Assembly (NCBI RefSeq): GCF_900115755.1
Contig: NZ_FOXQ01000013.1
Span: forward strand, 1-64,000
Direction of reading: 5' to 3'
Source of the DNA: Parafilimonas terrae
GTDB taxonomy: Bacteria > Bacteroidota > Bacteroidia > Chitinophagales > Chitinophagaceae
Length of the DNA stretch: 64,000 nt
Shown: positions 52,914 to 62,980 of the stretch, piece after piece
How positions within the stretch are numbered: position 1 is the first letter of the stretch
Layout: each line of letters starts with the position of its first letter
Notes under the pieces: model-generated
The model's database searches: none
What the model was told of the DNA's origin: nothing
What the model saw: only the letters and a program-made list of their open reading frames with translations
Position numbers and translations under genes: made by a program

Positions 52914-55604
52914 CTACTTTTTCTTGAACACAGGATTATTTTCATCACCACCTGATTTCAAATAAGCCATCAGGTCTTTCAATTCATCCGGGTTCAAATT
53001 ATTAATCAATCCCGGCAACATAACAGACTGATTAGACAGTTGTGTTCGCAATACATCTTTTTTAGGCACTTCTCTTATTTGCTGCGGCGCAAAAGGATTT
53101 TGAGAAATGTAGTAATTATTATCATCCTGGCGAACAAGCCTTCCCAATATTGTACTGCCATCTTTTAAAATAAGATTGGTGGCGGCATATTGATCTGATA
53201 CTTCTTTGTTTGGATCAATAATAGCTTCAAGAATGTCTTTATTGGAAAAGCGTGTGCCCAGTTGTGTTAAGTCAGGGCCAATAGATCCGCCTGTACCGCG
53301 AATGCTGTGGCAAGCCCCGCACAAGGAAGCGGCAAACATAGTTTTACCACGGTTAAAATCCCGAACGCCTGTGGAATCGCTTTGCACTATTTCCACTGCT
53401 TCATCCAGTTTCCACCTGCGGCCAGGGCCTTTTGGCCCACCGCCCGGAGGCACTACGCTCCTGCCATTATTGGCAAGCAAAGAATCACCGGAAATAGTAT
53501 TAAAGTGCGCCAGTTCATTTTTAGGAACATTTGCCAGGCCGTTCTTGCGGGCCTCATCAATATATCCTATATAACTGTTGCCGCCTTTCTTTTCAAAGAA
53601 ACCATAAAACAGCGTGAAATATTTTTCCCATAATTCCGGCGTCCAGCCGTTCTTTACCTTGCTTAAAACCGTTGCCAGGTAAATTTGCTGTGCCGGCGGC
53701 CTTTTAGCCAGCATATTGGCTACATCCATTCCATATTGAGGATTGCGGAGAATAAGGTCTGAAGATGCAGTGGCTGTTGCTGTAGTATCATCTACAGAGT
53801 TAGCTATCAAAGCCATGGTTTTGGGAACGATTTGCGGATCATCCACATTAGCCAGCACTTTGCAAAGCTGTTGATTAAGAATATTGTCTGTTGCCGGATA
53901 TTTCGGACCGAGGTAAGCAACAACCTTTTCTTTATATGCAGCACCGGGATCGCCCATTCTTGAAAGTGTTAACTCAAAAGCACGGAGCAAATCTATTTGC
54001 TGGCTGGTATTTAAGCGGGCATAATCAATTGCCAGCATTGCATCCAGCATTTGTGTTTCTGCACTTTTATCACCGGTACGCGCCAATGCAACCATAGCCT
54101 GCGTTAAAGCAACCGGGTCTTTCTCAGCCAAAGCCTTGGCCTGCCATTGCTGAACGGGCAGATGTTCAACAGCAATACGTGCAGCGTAGCGAATGCCACG
54201 ATCACTGTTATTAAGATAAGGCCAGGCCACATCAAGCGTTGAAGCATCTGTTTTTTCCTGGAAAGCTTCAAGTTTTCTTCTTATTTCACGGGCCTTGGCA
54301 GCATCGGAAGATTCGTCAACTTTTAAAGGCTCTGTTTTTAAATCATTTTTACCATAATAAACACGGTAAACATCAGAGTTTATCCTGCGGCCGCCTGTAA
54401 GAAAATACAAAGCGCCATCAGGGCCAATTTCACCATCTGTGAGCGGTAAGGGCGAGCCTGAAATAAATTCTTCAGCCTTTCCTTTATAAGTTGAACCTTC
54501 GGGTTCCAGGGCTATATGATAAATAATGCCATAACTCCAGTCAAATGCAAATAATCCCCTGCGGTATTTTTCGGGGAAACGGGTATTCATCCCGCTCATA
54601 ACATTGGTGGGCGAACCAGGGCCAATATTCAAAATAGCGGGAACATTATCAGGATAAGCCGGAGACCATTTGCCATTGTTTTCGCGGTAGCCAAATTCCG
54701 AACCGCTGGTTACATGGCAAATACGTGTGGGCCTGTACCATGGCAGCCCCATATCCCACTCCATATCGGAGTCATAGGTGAACAATTCGCCGTCTTCGTT
54801 AAAAGCTATATCAAAGGGATTGCGGAAGCCTGAACTGAAAAGCTCCCAGCGTGACCCAACTGAATCTGTTTTGGCAATCCAGCCGCCAGGTGGCTGGCGG
54901 TCGTTGCCAAACCCGTTTGGATCGAGCAGTAAAGGCAATAAGTTGTCATTCTTCCAGGTTTTGGGAAGATAATAATTGTCCATTTCAGGCAGGTCGGTAA
55001 AGTTGCCTGCTATTACATACAAAGATTTTTTATCGGGCGATAAGATGATGCTATGCGGGCCATGTTCGCCATTGCCGTATAAACGTTTCATCATAGTAAT
55101 CTTGTCAAATTCATCATCGCCGTTAGTATCCTGCAGGCGGTATAATCCACTCGGCCTGGTAACGCTGTCTTTTTGGCCTTCATCGTTTACTACCACATAC
55201 AAGCTGTTGTATGCCCATAACAGGCCATGCGCCAATCCCATTTTTATACGGGCATGAGAAGTATCTCCAGGCACATTAATTTCCAGCCTGTCAACTTTCA
55301 TTTTATTAGTGTTGGTATCTGCACCAATGGCCGGCACAGTAATGCGGTAGAGATAGCCGTATTGATCGCAGGCAATGATGCGTCCCTTATCATCAAACGT
55401 CATTGCCACCCACGAGCCTTCATTGTTATCTGAAGGATTGTACAAACGCTCTGCATGAAAGCCTTCAGGAATTTTCAACTTGGCTAATTTGGGATCTGAA
55501 CTTTCCTGGTGCGATTCAGTTTGGTTACAGCCCGTTGTTACCAAAAAAATTAATCCAAAAACTGCGGGAAAAAGTCGTACGAAAAAATTGTTCTTTTTGT
55601 TCAT
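52914..55604 (-). CDS. PVC-type cytochrome c lipoprotein with sugar-dehydrogenase-like propeller
   Basis: The 896-residue protein has a lipoprotein signal ending VTTGC (Cys26). It then has a glucose/sorbosone dehydrogenase-like beta-propeller (about 45-430: RIIACDQYGYLYR, GLYRLQDTNGDDEFDKIT, GFRNPFDIAFNEDGELFTYDSDMEWD), a helical HEAT-like middle, and a cytochrome c domain near the C-terminus. The haem site is C762-G-A-C765-H766, followed by GPDLTQLGTRF. Such PVC-type proteins are thought to pass electrons from sugar oxidation. It lies in the sugar locus directly after SusD, so it may oxidise sugar at the outer face or serve as acceptor. Confidence 0.88.
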   Translation of the reverse strand: MNKKNNFFVRLFPAVFGLIFLVTTGCNQTESHQESSDPKLAKLKIPEGFHAERLYNPSDNNEGSWVAMTFDDKGRIIACDQYGYLYRITVPAIGADTNTNKMKVDRLEINVPGDTSHARIKMGLAHGLLWAYNSLYVVVNDEGQKDSVTRPSGLYRLQDTNGDDEFDKITMMKRLYGNGEHGPHSIILSPDKKSLYVIAGNFTDLPEMDNYYLPKTWKNDNLLPLLLDPNGFGNDRQPPGGWIAKTDSVGSRWELFSSGFRNPFDIAFNEDGELFTYDSDMEWDMGLPWYRPTRICHVTSGSEFGYRENNGKWSPAYPDNVPAILNIGPGSPTNVMSGMNTRFPEKYRRGLFAFDWSYGIIYHIALEPEGSTYKGKAEEFISGSPLPLTDGEIGPDGALYFLTGGRRINSDVYRVYYGKNDLKTEPLKVDESSDAAKAREIRRKLEAFQEKTDASTLDVAWPYLNNSDRGIRYAARIAVEHLPVQQWQAKALAEKDPVALTQAMVALARTGDKSAETQMLDAMLAIDYARLNTSQQIDLLRAFELTLSRMGDPGAAYKEKVVAYLGPKYPATDNILNQQLCKVLANVDDPQIVPKTMALIANSVDDTTATATASSDLILRNPQYGMDVANMLAKRPPAQQIYLATVLSKVKNGWTPELWEKYFTLFYGFFEKKGGNSYIGYIDEARKNGLANVPKNELAHFNTISGDSLLANNGRSVVPPGGGPKGPGRRWKLDEAVEIVQSDSTGVRDFNRGKTMFAASLCGACHSIRGTGGSIGPDLTQLGTRFSNKDILEAIIDPNKEVSDQYAATNLILKDGSTILGRLVRQDDNNYYISQNPFAPQQIREVPKKDVLRTQLSNQSVMLPGLINNLNPDELKDLMAYLKSGGDENNPVFKKK

Positions 55605-55718
55605 GTAATAAATTTTCTACATCATTGAAAAAAAAATTTAAAGCCGGTAACTATTATCGTTAGATTATATGTTAGCGGCTTTAAAACTATTTATTTATGC
55701 TTTATCTATTCATAAAAT

Positions 55719-57230
55719 TTAAAAATAAGGAGTTAAGGCCGCTTCTTCAGCAGGCAACGGATAAACTGTATCCAATACAGTAAATGCATTGCTTGGCGGT
55801 TTAGCACCTGAAGGATAATAATAATCCAGCGGGTTGCCCACAACCCTTTGCCCGTATGCTGTTATTACATCTTTCATACGGCCTGTTCTTACCAGGTCGA
55901 ACCAGCGTTTATTTTCAAATGCAAGCTCAACTCTTCTTTCATTGAATATGGCATCACGCATATCGGATTGTGATACTGCTGTTGTTGCTTTTAAACCTGC
56001 ACGGGCACGTACCATGTTGAGGTAAGTTGCCGCTTCTGCAGGTTTGTTTCCTTCATTTAATGCTTCGGCTAAAAATAGTAATACTTCTGCATAACGGTAA
56101 ACCGGCCAGTCAGTTCCTGTATTGCCCTGCAGTGCATGCGTTTTTGCATATTTTTTTATGTAAGGATAAACTTTATTGTCGCGCAATGATGTGCTCAGTG
56201 TTATGTACGCTATAGAAGCGTCCTCTCTTTTATCGCCTTCTTCGTAGGCAGCAATAATATCCGGCGTAGGAATATTATTACCTTCTTCTGAAAGCGGTTG
56301 CGGGTTAGAAACATGCGTAATGGTTTCTACTTCTTCAGCCAGCATAGGGCGTGGCAGAAATGCATACATAAAGTTTCCGTTATATCCGTCCGAGCCTTCT
56401 TTAAACTGCACTTCAAAAACTGACTCAATATTATTTTTATTGGAAGATGAATTTGAAAATGCATCGTTATAATCATCCATCAATTTATACTCACCACTTT
56501 GTACAATCGTTTTTAATAAACCTTCTGCGGAAGCCCAGTCTTTAAGCTCGATATAAACATTTGCGAGTAAAGTTGCGGCAGCGCCTGAAGTGGCCCGGCC
56601 TGCTTCCTGCTTGGATTTAACGGGCAGCAGTGTTACTGCTTCGCTTGCATCTTTTTTAATCTGGTCGTAAATAGAATCAACTGAAGATAAAGGCAAAGCT
56701 GCTTCTTCCCTGTTGGTAACCGGCGTTAAATGAAGCGGCACTTTACCAAATAAACGTACCAGTTCAAAATAAGCGTAAGCCCTTAAATATAAAGCCTGCC
56801 CTTTAAGATTACTTTTGGAGGCTGCATCAAAATCAACTCCATCTATTGAAGCAAGGATCTGGTTTGTACGGGAAATTATCTGGTATTCCTGGCGGTACAA
56901 ATCACGCACTCTTGTATTGGTGGTTATACCATCTGAAGTAGGCACTGCAAAATCTGCTACGTTCTCTGTGTTATCCACTGCACCGAATAAAGTATTGCGG
57001 GCATAATAAGTGTTATCTGAATGCATTTCTTCCAACACCCATGCATTATTGTTTGTGATGGCACGCAATGGCACATAGGCAGCATTTACAGCCTGTTCAA
57101 AATCTGATTCTGTTTTGAAAAATGTAGCCGAACTTAATGAAGTCTCGGGCACCACATCCAGGAATTTTTTACAACTGCCAAACATTATTACCGTACCGAG
57201 CAATAATATTGAATACATTTTATTTTTCAT
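55719..57230 (-). CDS. SusD/RagB nutrient-binding outer-membrane lipoprotein
   Basis: The 503-residue protein has a lipoprotein signal ending MFGSC (Cys20) and the SusD start CKKFLDVVPETSLSSATFFKTESDFEQAVNAAY. Then come TPR-type helices (ALYLRAYAYFELVRLFGKVPL) and the C-terminal part with NERRVELAFENKRWFDLVRTG. It forms the lid of the SusC channel and binds the glycan. It lies 42 bp downstream of the susC-like gene and 115 bp ahead of the cytochrome. Confidence 0.94.
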   Translation of the reverse strand: MKNKMYSILLLGTVIMFGSCKKFLDVVPETSLSSATFFKTESDFEQAVNAAYVPLRAITNNNAWVLEEMHSDNTYYARNTLFGAVDNTENVADFAVPTSDGITTNTRVRDLYRQEYQIISRTNQILASIDGVDFDAASKSNLKGQALYLRAYAYFELVRLFGKVPLHLTPVTNREEAALPLSSVDSIYDQIKKDASEAVTLLPVKSKQEAGRATSGAAATLLANVYIELKDWASAEGLLKTIVQSGEYKLMDDYNDAFSNSSSNKNNIESVFEVQFKEGSDGYNGNFMYAFLPRPMLAEEVETITHVSNPQPLSEEGNNIPTPDIIAAYEEGDKREDASIAYITLSTSLRDNKVYPYIKKYAKTHALQGNTGTDWPVYRYAEVLLFLAEALNEGNKPAEAATYLNMVRARAGLKATTAVSQSDMRDAIFNERRVELAFENKRWFDLVRTGRMKDVITAYGQRVVGNPLDYYYPSGAKPPSNAFTVLDTVYPLPAEEAALTPYF

Positions 57231-57272
57231 CTTGATAACATTAAAATTGAAAAGATTGTTCTGTAAAAGCTG

Positions 57273-60200
57273 TTAGAAGTTTACATTAACACCTAAAGTA
57301 TAAGTACGCGGAATAGGGAAACTTGACAAGTCAATGCCCTGGCTTAAATTATCAGTGGTGAAACTGGTTTCGGGATTAGGCCCGCCCCAATAATTTGTAA
57401 ATACATATACCTGCTGAACAGAAGCATATAGCCTTGCCGATTTAATAGATTTGCTTTTAAACCCAACAGTATAACCGAGTGTAATATTTTTAATGGTAAA
57501 GAAAGATGCATTGCCTACAAACTGGCTGTTTGGCCAATCTCTTTCCACACCGGTAACATTACCGCCGCCAACAGTAGTTCCAAAAAATCCATCGCCCGGA
57601 TTATCTTCAGAACGCCAGCGGTCTTTTACCCTTTCCACCATATTGAATACACCATCAAGATTAGCAAGGCTATATAAATGGCGCATATATAACTGGTTGC
57701 CATAAGAGCCTGATGCTACAACTGAAAAATCAAAGTTGCGATAGTTGATTGTATTGGTGATACCATAAATAAACTTAGGAAAAGGTGAACCGATAATGGT
57801 ACGGTCATCCTGGTCACCACCGTAAGTAATCACGCCATCGCCGTTTACATCTTTTAGTTTAATACTTCCAACAGTAGAACGTCCGGGAATAACAGGAGAA
57901 TTATCAAGGTCTTTCTGGTTTTCATAATGCCCTATTTTTTGAAGGCCGTAAAACACACCGAATGGATGACCAACTTCCGTTATATTGAATGAGCCATAAA
58001 CACGATCAATACCATCAGCGAGTTCCAGCACTTTGTTCCTGTTGAAAGAAATATTGGCATTGGTAGTCCATTGAAATTTACCTACTGTATTTCTTGTAGT
58101 AAGAGAAAACTCATGGCCCCAGAATTTTATTTCACCAATATTATCATTAAAATTACCAAAGCCTGATTCCTGCGGTACCTGCACACTATACAAAAGATTG
58201 GTTGTATGTTTTAAATAATAATCATAGGTAAACTGTATCCTGTCTTTAAAAAAGCCCAGGTCAATACCGGCATCATATGCTTTGGTAGTTTCCCATCCAA
58301 GATTGCCATTGGCAAGCGATGTAACTGCAGCACCGGTAGCAACATTATCACCAAAAACAGCATTTACTGTATTGTTCACCAAAGCATACTGCGTGTAGTT
58401 ACCAATATTATTGTTGCCGATTACACCATAGCTGGCGCGGATTTTTGCGAATGATATTGGCCTGATGTTGCTAAAGAAATCTTCATCAGACATAACCCAG
58501 CCTGCAGACACAGAAGGGAATGTACCCCAGCGGTTGTTGCTGCCGAAACGTGAAGAACCATCACTGCGAATGGCTGCAGTAAGCAGGTACCTGCCTTTGT
58601 AATTATACGTCAACCTTGAAAGAAATGAAGATAGTGTCCACTCCTGCATATCATTGTAAGTATTATTGCTACCCCTGGAAATATTTACAGCACTTTGAAT
58701 AGTGCTAATCCGGTCATCAGGATAAGTATCAGCACGAATGAAAGTTCTGGCATAATTGTACTTCTGGTTGGTAAACCCTGCGAGTAATTCAAAATGATGA
58801 TCGTTAAAATCTCTTGTATAAGTAGCAAGATTTTCGTTCAGCCAGGTTACTTCATCCTGGTCATATCTTCTTGATACTGCCGTTGTGGGAATAGGCACAT
58901 TAATCGCATAAGTTGCAGTTGACGGGTTAAAGTAAAAATATTTTGTTCCGATATATTGCACATTCATGCTTGATTTTAATACAAGCCCTTTTATAGGTTC
59001 ATACTGTGCATATGCATTGCTGAGAAGGTTGATATAATTTGTTTCATCTGTTATTTCGCTGGCGGCACGCACCCAGTTTGGATAAGCATAAATATTACCG
59101 GTGCTTGCAGGAAACTGGTTGAATTTTGTTAACTCGCCGTTTTCATCATAAATAGGCATAACCGGCCATGTATGCAAGGCATCGAAAAGCAAACCTGTAC
59201 CACGGTCACCATCAGTTTGCGGCTGATTATCGTAGATATAAGAAGGAGCAAGATCAAAGCCTATTTTCACTTTGTCTGAAATGTTATAATCCAAATTCAT
59301 TCTTAAAGAATACCGGCGGTATTTTGTATTCAATACCACGCCTTCCTGGTTAAACACACCAGCTACCACAGCCGCATTGAGCTTATCATTCCTTGTAGCG
59401 ATGGTAACATTATAACTTTGAATTGGCGCCTTCTGAAGTAAAGCTCCATACCAGTCGTTGTTCTTACCCTGGTAGATAGAAGGGTTTTGAAATTCTTCGG
59501 GTACCGGCTGGCCTTCATCTTCGTAGTATTCTTTTTTAAATTGTGCAAACTCCACAGCATCCATCATTTTTATGCGGCCATGTTTCGGCACTTCCTGCAT
59601 GCCTACATAAGCATTAACATTAATGCTTGTTTGTCCAAGCTTTGCCGATTTTGTTGTAATGAGCACAACGCCATTGGCAGCGCGGGAACCATACAAAGAA
59701 GTAGATGCAGCATCTTTTAAAATGGAGATACTTTCTATTTCATCCGGGTTAAGCGAACCTATATTACCTACAATTGGAAAACCATCTACCACATACAAAG
59801 GTTCGCTGCCTGCAGAAACAGATAACTGTCCACGTATTCTTACAGACATGCCTTTACCCGGCTGTCCTGTATTCTGATTAATCTGCACACCTGCAAGCTT
59901 GCCCTGCAGCTTTTGTGCAATCTGCGATACAGGCAGGTCCTGCAGTTTTCCCATATCTACTGTTTGTACAGCACCGGTTACATCCTTTTTTCTTTGTGTA
60001 CCGTAACCAACTACTATCACCTGGTCAAGTTGATTATTATTGAGTGCTAACTTTAAATCAATAGCATTCTGATTACCCACATAAACCGTTTGGGGTAAAT
60101 AACCAAGAGATGTAATAATAAGAGAATCTGCATTGTTAACCTGCAGGCTAAAACGCCCCTGCACATCACTTACTGTACCTCGTGTGCTTCCCTTTATTGT

Positions 60201-60374
60201 AATAGAAGCATTGGGAACAGGCTGGCCGGTGGATGCATCGGTTAGTTTACCATTAATTGATCTTTGTTGGGCAAGGCATGGTATAGTTGCCATCAATGTT
60301 ATTAGTGTAACAACACCAGGCAATATGCGACGAAGCAGTCTTTTAAAATAAAAAAAGTGCATAGCAGCAATCAT
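57273..60374 (-). CDS. SusC/RagA TonB-dependent outer-membrane transporter
   Basis: The 1033-residue protein has a signal peptide (end near CLAQQ). A carboxypeptidase-regulatory-like domain follows (about 38-115, SINGKLTDASTGQPVPNASITIKG), then a TonB plug (VVVGYGTQRKKDVTGAVQTVD) with LYVVDGFPI and SRAANGVVLITTK, and a 22-strand barrel to the C-terminus ending in Phe. It imports glycans across the outer membrane with SusD. No N-terminal anti-sigma signalling extension is visible and no sigma/anti-sigma pair is adjacent, so regulation is from elsewhere. Confidence 0.95.
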   Translation of the reverse strand: MIAAMHFFYFKRLLRRILPGVVTLITLMATIPCLAQQRSINGKLTDASTGQPVPNASITIKGSTRGTVSDVQGRFSLQVNNADSLIITSLGYLPQTVYVGNQNAIDLKLALNNNQLDQVIVVGYGTQRKKDVTGAVQTVDMGKLQDLPVSQIAQKLQGKLAGVQINQNTGQPGKGMSVRIRGQLSVSAGSEPLYVVDGFPIVGNIGSLNPDEIESISILKDAASTSLYGSRAANGVVLITTKSAKLGQTSINVNAYVGMQEVPKHGRIKMMDAVEFAQFKKEYYEDEGQPVPEEFQNPSIYQGKNNDWYGALLQKAPIQSYNVTIATRNDKLNAAVVAGVFNQEGVVLNTKYRRYSLRMNLDYNISDKVKIGFDLAPSYIYDNQPQTDGDRGTGLLFDALHTWPVMPIYDENGELTKFNQFPASTGNIYAYPNWVRAASEITDETNYINLLSNAYAQYEPIKGLVLKSSMNVQYIGTKYFYFNPSTATYAINVPIPTTAVSRRYDQDEVTWLNENLATYTRDFNDHHFELLAGFTNQKYNYARTFIRADTYPDDRISTIQSAVNISRGSNNTYNDMQEWTLSSFLSRLTYNYKGRYLLTAAIRSDGSSRFGSNNRWGTFPSVSAGWVMSDEDFFSNIRPISFAKIRASYGVIGNNNIGNYTQYALVNNTVNAVFGDNVATGAAVTSLANGNLGWETTKAYDAGIDLGFFKDRIQFTYDYYLKHTTNLLYSVQVPQESGFGNFNDNIGEIKFWGHEFSLTTRNTVGKFQWTTNANISFNRNKVLELADGIDRVYGSFNITEVGHPFGVFYGLQKIGHYENQKDLDNSPVIPGRSTVGSIKLKDVNGDGVITYGGDQDDRTIIGSPFPKFIYGITNTINYRNFDFSVVASGSYGNQLYMRHLYSLANLDGVFNMVERVKDRWRSEDNPGDGFFGTTVGGGNVTGVERDWPNSQFVGNASFFTIKNITLGYTVGFKSKSIKSARLYASVQQVYVFTNYWGGPNPETSFTTDNLSQGIDLSSFPIPRTYTLGVNVNF

Positions 60375-60806
60375 GATTTAATGTTTAAAAAATATTTGAC
60401 AATTGGTTTGTTATGGCAACTCAATACCAGGCCCGGTTAACAGACTTAGAACAAGCGCCAGTTAAAGTATCGCAGACAGACAAGACAACCTTATTCTCAA
60501 AAACAGATACCTTCTTCCATTTTTGCAATTTGATAAAACGAAACTATTGATTGTAAAATGTACAACTATCCTGCACTGTACTGATTCAAAACAGTTGAAG
60601 ACTTGTATACTTTAATACAACAGATAAAACACTTAGAAGTATACCATGATGTTTCATGCAGATAAAAAGTTGATTGGTTAATTGGTTTAGAAATTTCTGT
60701 GCACTCTATCAATTATTCAACTTATCAACTCAATCAACTATTCAGCTATTTAAAAAAGGAGCAGTCAATAAACCAGTGTTGGTTTTTATAAACGCTGAAG
60801 TATAAA
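60375..60806. other. Regulatory gap upstream of the sugar locus
   Basis: The 432-bp gap carries no gene or RNA I can support. TTGTAT-N6-ATACAA (60603-60620) is a candidate operator 230 bp before SusC. The left part has an R1-type repeat (60675-60755: ATTCAACTTATCAACTCAATC). No consensus -7 box was found at the SusC end. Confidence 0.4.
60675..60755 (-). repeat. R1-type repeat, partial copy
   Basis: Units of ATTCAACTTATCAACTCAAT and TTGGTTAATTGG resemble the first block of the composite repeat. Confidence 0.45.
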
Positions 60807-61259
60807 CTAAAACATACTAAATTTTTCCATAGCAGTATATGTAAATGGTACCGTAATAAAAATGCCGCTTTTACCAACTCTTGTTGAACCCTTTATTTCA
60901 ACCAATGCTTCGCGTGAAAGAAAAGTACCTAAAGCATTTTTAAAAACGTTTTTCATATCAACATTCATAGAAGAAGGAATAATGAATTCGCTGCGTTTGG
61001 CTATATGCATGAGTGTATCCAAGACATATCTTCCCATGTAATTATGGTTGATATAAATATCACAGTTCACATTACGCAGATCAACGCTGAAATTGTTTGG
61101 GTTGAAGTAAACAAGCTCGAGGCTTATTTTACTGGCCACAAGCCCAATGCTGTCAATCTTTAAATTTTGCATGCCGCGGTATTCAAAAGACTGAGGCTTG
61201 TTACAGGCAGTAATTAAAACTATAAGTATGCAGAAAAAAATAAAAAAACGCATTACCAA
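60807..61259 (-). CDS. LEA type-2-like lipoprotein
   Basis: The protein (150 aa; a second ATG at residue 3 may be the true start) has a lipoprotein signal ending ITAC. The mature part resembles the LEA14/WHy fold: SIGLVASKISLELVYFNPNNFSVDLRNVNCDIYIN then HIAKRSEFIIPSSMNVD. Such proteins are linked to desiccation stress or outer-membrane maintenance in bacteria. No partner is adjacent. The family call is moderate. Confidence 0.65.
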   Translation of the reverse strand: MVMRFFIFFCILIVLITACNKPQSFEYRGMQNLKIDSIGLVASKISLELVYFNPNNFSVDLRNVNCDIYINHNYMGRYVLDTLMHIAKRSEFIIPSSMNVDMKNVFKNALGTFLSREALVEIKGSTRVGKSGIFITVPFTYTAMEKFSMF

Positions 61260-61388
61260 AAATGCGATGCCGTCAACTAAACAGCAAATTCTGTTTGAAA
61301 AATAATTGCAAAAAAGAAAAAGCTTGTGTTTTTATTATTAAACTGCTATTGCAAATAACTTATTTTTACATAGCTTAATATTGTGAAT

Positions 61389-61931
61389 ATGCGTTTAATT
61401 ATAGTACTGGCTGCAATAGTTGTTTCAACTACAATCAAGGCACAATCCCCGGCGTTTGGCTATAATAATTTTATGCAACGCCCATTGTTTAACCGTACAC
61501 TTAATTTCAGCGACAGCAGCATTAATCAAAAGAAATGGTTCTTCACAAAATACAGTGGTGTTTCAACAAGCTTTAGTTTTTTCAAAGGTGGTAATGCAAC
61601 CGTTGTGGCAGTACCGGTTGGTATACAATTAAACCGCCGGTTAAACGATAATTTATTTGCCTTCGCAGGCGTTAATGCTGCGCCGGCGTACATTAATTTT
61701 CACCAGGCATTTTTTAACAACAATGTCAAAGGCATACAAAATAAATATTCATTCGACCAACATAACCTTGGATTGTATTCAAGAGCTGAAGTTGGATTGA
61801 TGTATGTAAACGATGCAAAAACCTTTTCTATTTCCGGCAGCTTTGGTGTTGAAACCAATAATTATCCATATCCTTATTATCAATCAAACAATACAAGGCC
61901 ACAGGGCCAGGCAGTTTATCCGAAGAGATAG
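61389..61931 (+). CDS. Hypothetical exported protein, beta-barrel-like
   Basis: From the ATG at 61389 (a GTG at 61383 opens the frame) this 180-residue protein has a signal peptide ending IKAQ. The mature part is rich in Asn, Phe and Tyr with alternating strands (FFTKYSGVSTSFSFFKGGNATVVAVPVGIQLNRRL), similar to a small outer-membrane barrel, but with no recognised family and a C-terminal Pro-rich YPYPYYQSN. Function unknown. Confidence 0.55.
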   Translation: MRLIIVLAAIVVSTTIKAQSPAFGYNNFMQRPLFNRTLNFSDSSINQKKWFFTKYSGVSTSFSFFKGGNATVVAVPVGIQLNRRLNDNLFAFAGVNAAPAYINFHQAFFNNNVKGIQNKYSFDQHNLGLYSRAEVGLMYVNDAKTFSISGSFGVETNNYPYPYYQSNNTRPQGQAVYPKR

Positions 61932-62001
61932 TTGTTACCTGATAAAAAGAATTTGTTTAACCACGATCTTTTTATAAAAGCGAATAAATTCTCCGGGATA
62001 A

Positions 62002-62763
62002 CTAAAGCCTGTTGTGCTGAATGCTTTCACTCATCATTGCATAAATATTTTTCAATGCAGGATATGCTTCAAGCAAAGTAAAATGCTTTTGAATAGTAGC
62101 ATTATCGCCCCGTGCAGCAGGGCCTGTTTGCATGGCAGCAGGATCATAGTAATGCAAACGTTTTACCGTTTCTTCAATTAATGGCAACAGCAACTTAAAA
62201 TCGATATTATTCTTACTGCAATAATCCTTTGTAAGCGCAAATAAATGATTGGTAAAATTGGAAGAAATAATTGCTGAAAGATGATAACGCAACCGCACTT
62301 CATCGTTTGCCTGTATTACTGTTTTAGCAAAAGAGGAAGCAAAGGTTTGAATAATATTTTTTGTGTGCGGATTATTACCATCAATTAAAAATGGAATTTC
62401 AGGATTATAGTTTAATTCCATTCGCAAAGACTGTAAAGGATATAATACACCATAATTTCCGGAAGCATCTTTCAACACATTCACAGAAACGCTGCCGCAT
62501 GTATGTACGACTATTTTTTGCGCCGCATTTATTTGTGCGCTTACTTCCGCTACAGCATCATCTTTTACCGCAACGATAAATATATCGCTGTCTTTATTAA
62601 TGTGCCCAATACTGAAACCGGGCTTTGCATTCAATAGACTGGCAAGGTTAATAACCGCGGTTTCATTACGGCCAATGATTTCATTTATTGTATGATTATT
62701 TTCTTTAAAAATTTTACCTAATACAGTGGCAACATTGCCCGAACCTATAATGCTTATTACCAT
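62002..62763 (-). CDS. DUF2520 Rossmann-type oxidoreductase-like protein
   Basis: The 253-residue protein begins with a Rossmann NAD(P) site (MVISIIGSGNVATVLGKIF), followed by a DUF2520 C-terminal helical domain with IISSNFTNHLFALTKDYC and PAARGDNATIQKHFTLL. The family resembles 6-phosphogluconate-dehydrogenase-like and ProC-like reductases but its substrate is unknown. It stands alone on the minus strand. Confidence 0.85.
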   Translation of the reverse strand: MVISIIGSGNVATVLGKIFKENNHTINEIIGRNETAVINLASLLNAKPGFSIGHINKDSDIFIVAVKDDAVAEVSAQINAAQKIVVHTCGSVSVNVLKDASGNYGVLYPLQSLRMELNYNPEIPFLIDGNNPHTKNIIQTFASSFAKTVIQANDEVRLRYHLSAIISSNFTNHLFALTKDYCSKNNIDFKLLLPLIEETVKRLHYYDPAAMQTGPAARGDNATIQKHFTLLEAYPALKNIYAMMSESIQHNRL

Positions 62764-62924
62764 ATTACTGATAAATTAATGTTTACATTTTGTCATAATC
62801 CGCTTCGCATAAACAAATATCAAAATTCAGTTGTTAAAAATTATCGAAGTAATTTAGTGCAAACAATATCGTATGAAACACCCATGTAAAATTTTGACAC
62901 ATAGGAAAATATTTATTGGGGTTC

Positions 62925-62942
62925 CCTGCCCGTCCGGTCAGG
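62925..62942. repeat. CCTGCCCG/CGGTCAGG stem-loop
   Basis: CCTGCCCG (62925-62932) and CGGTCAGG (62935-62942) pair with one mismatch around TC, matching the stem at 50348 in the other order. It lies 39 bp before the next gene's ATG. Confidence 0.45.
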
Positions 62943-62980
62943 CGGGCACCTGTCATGAATAAAAAATAAAAATTAAACAA

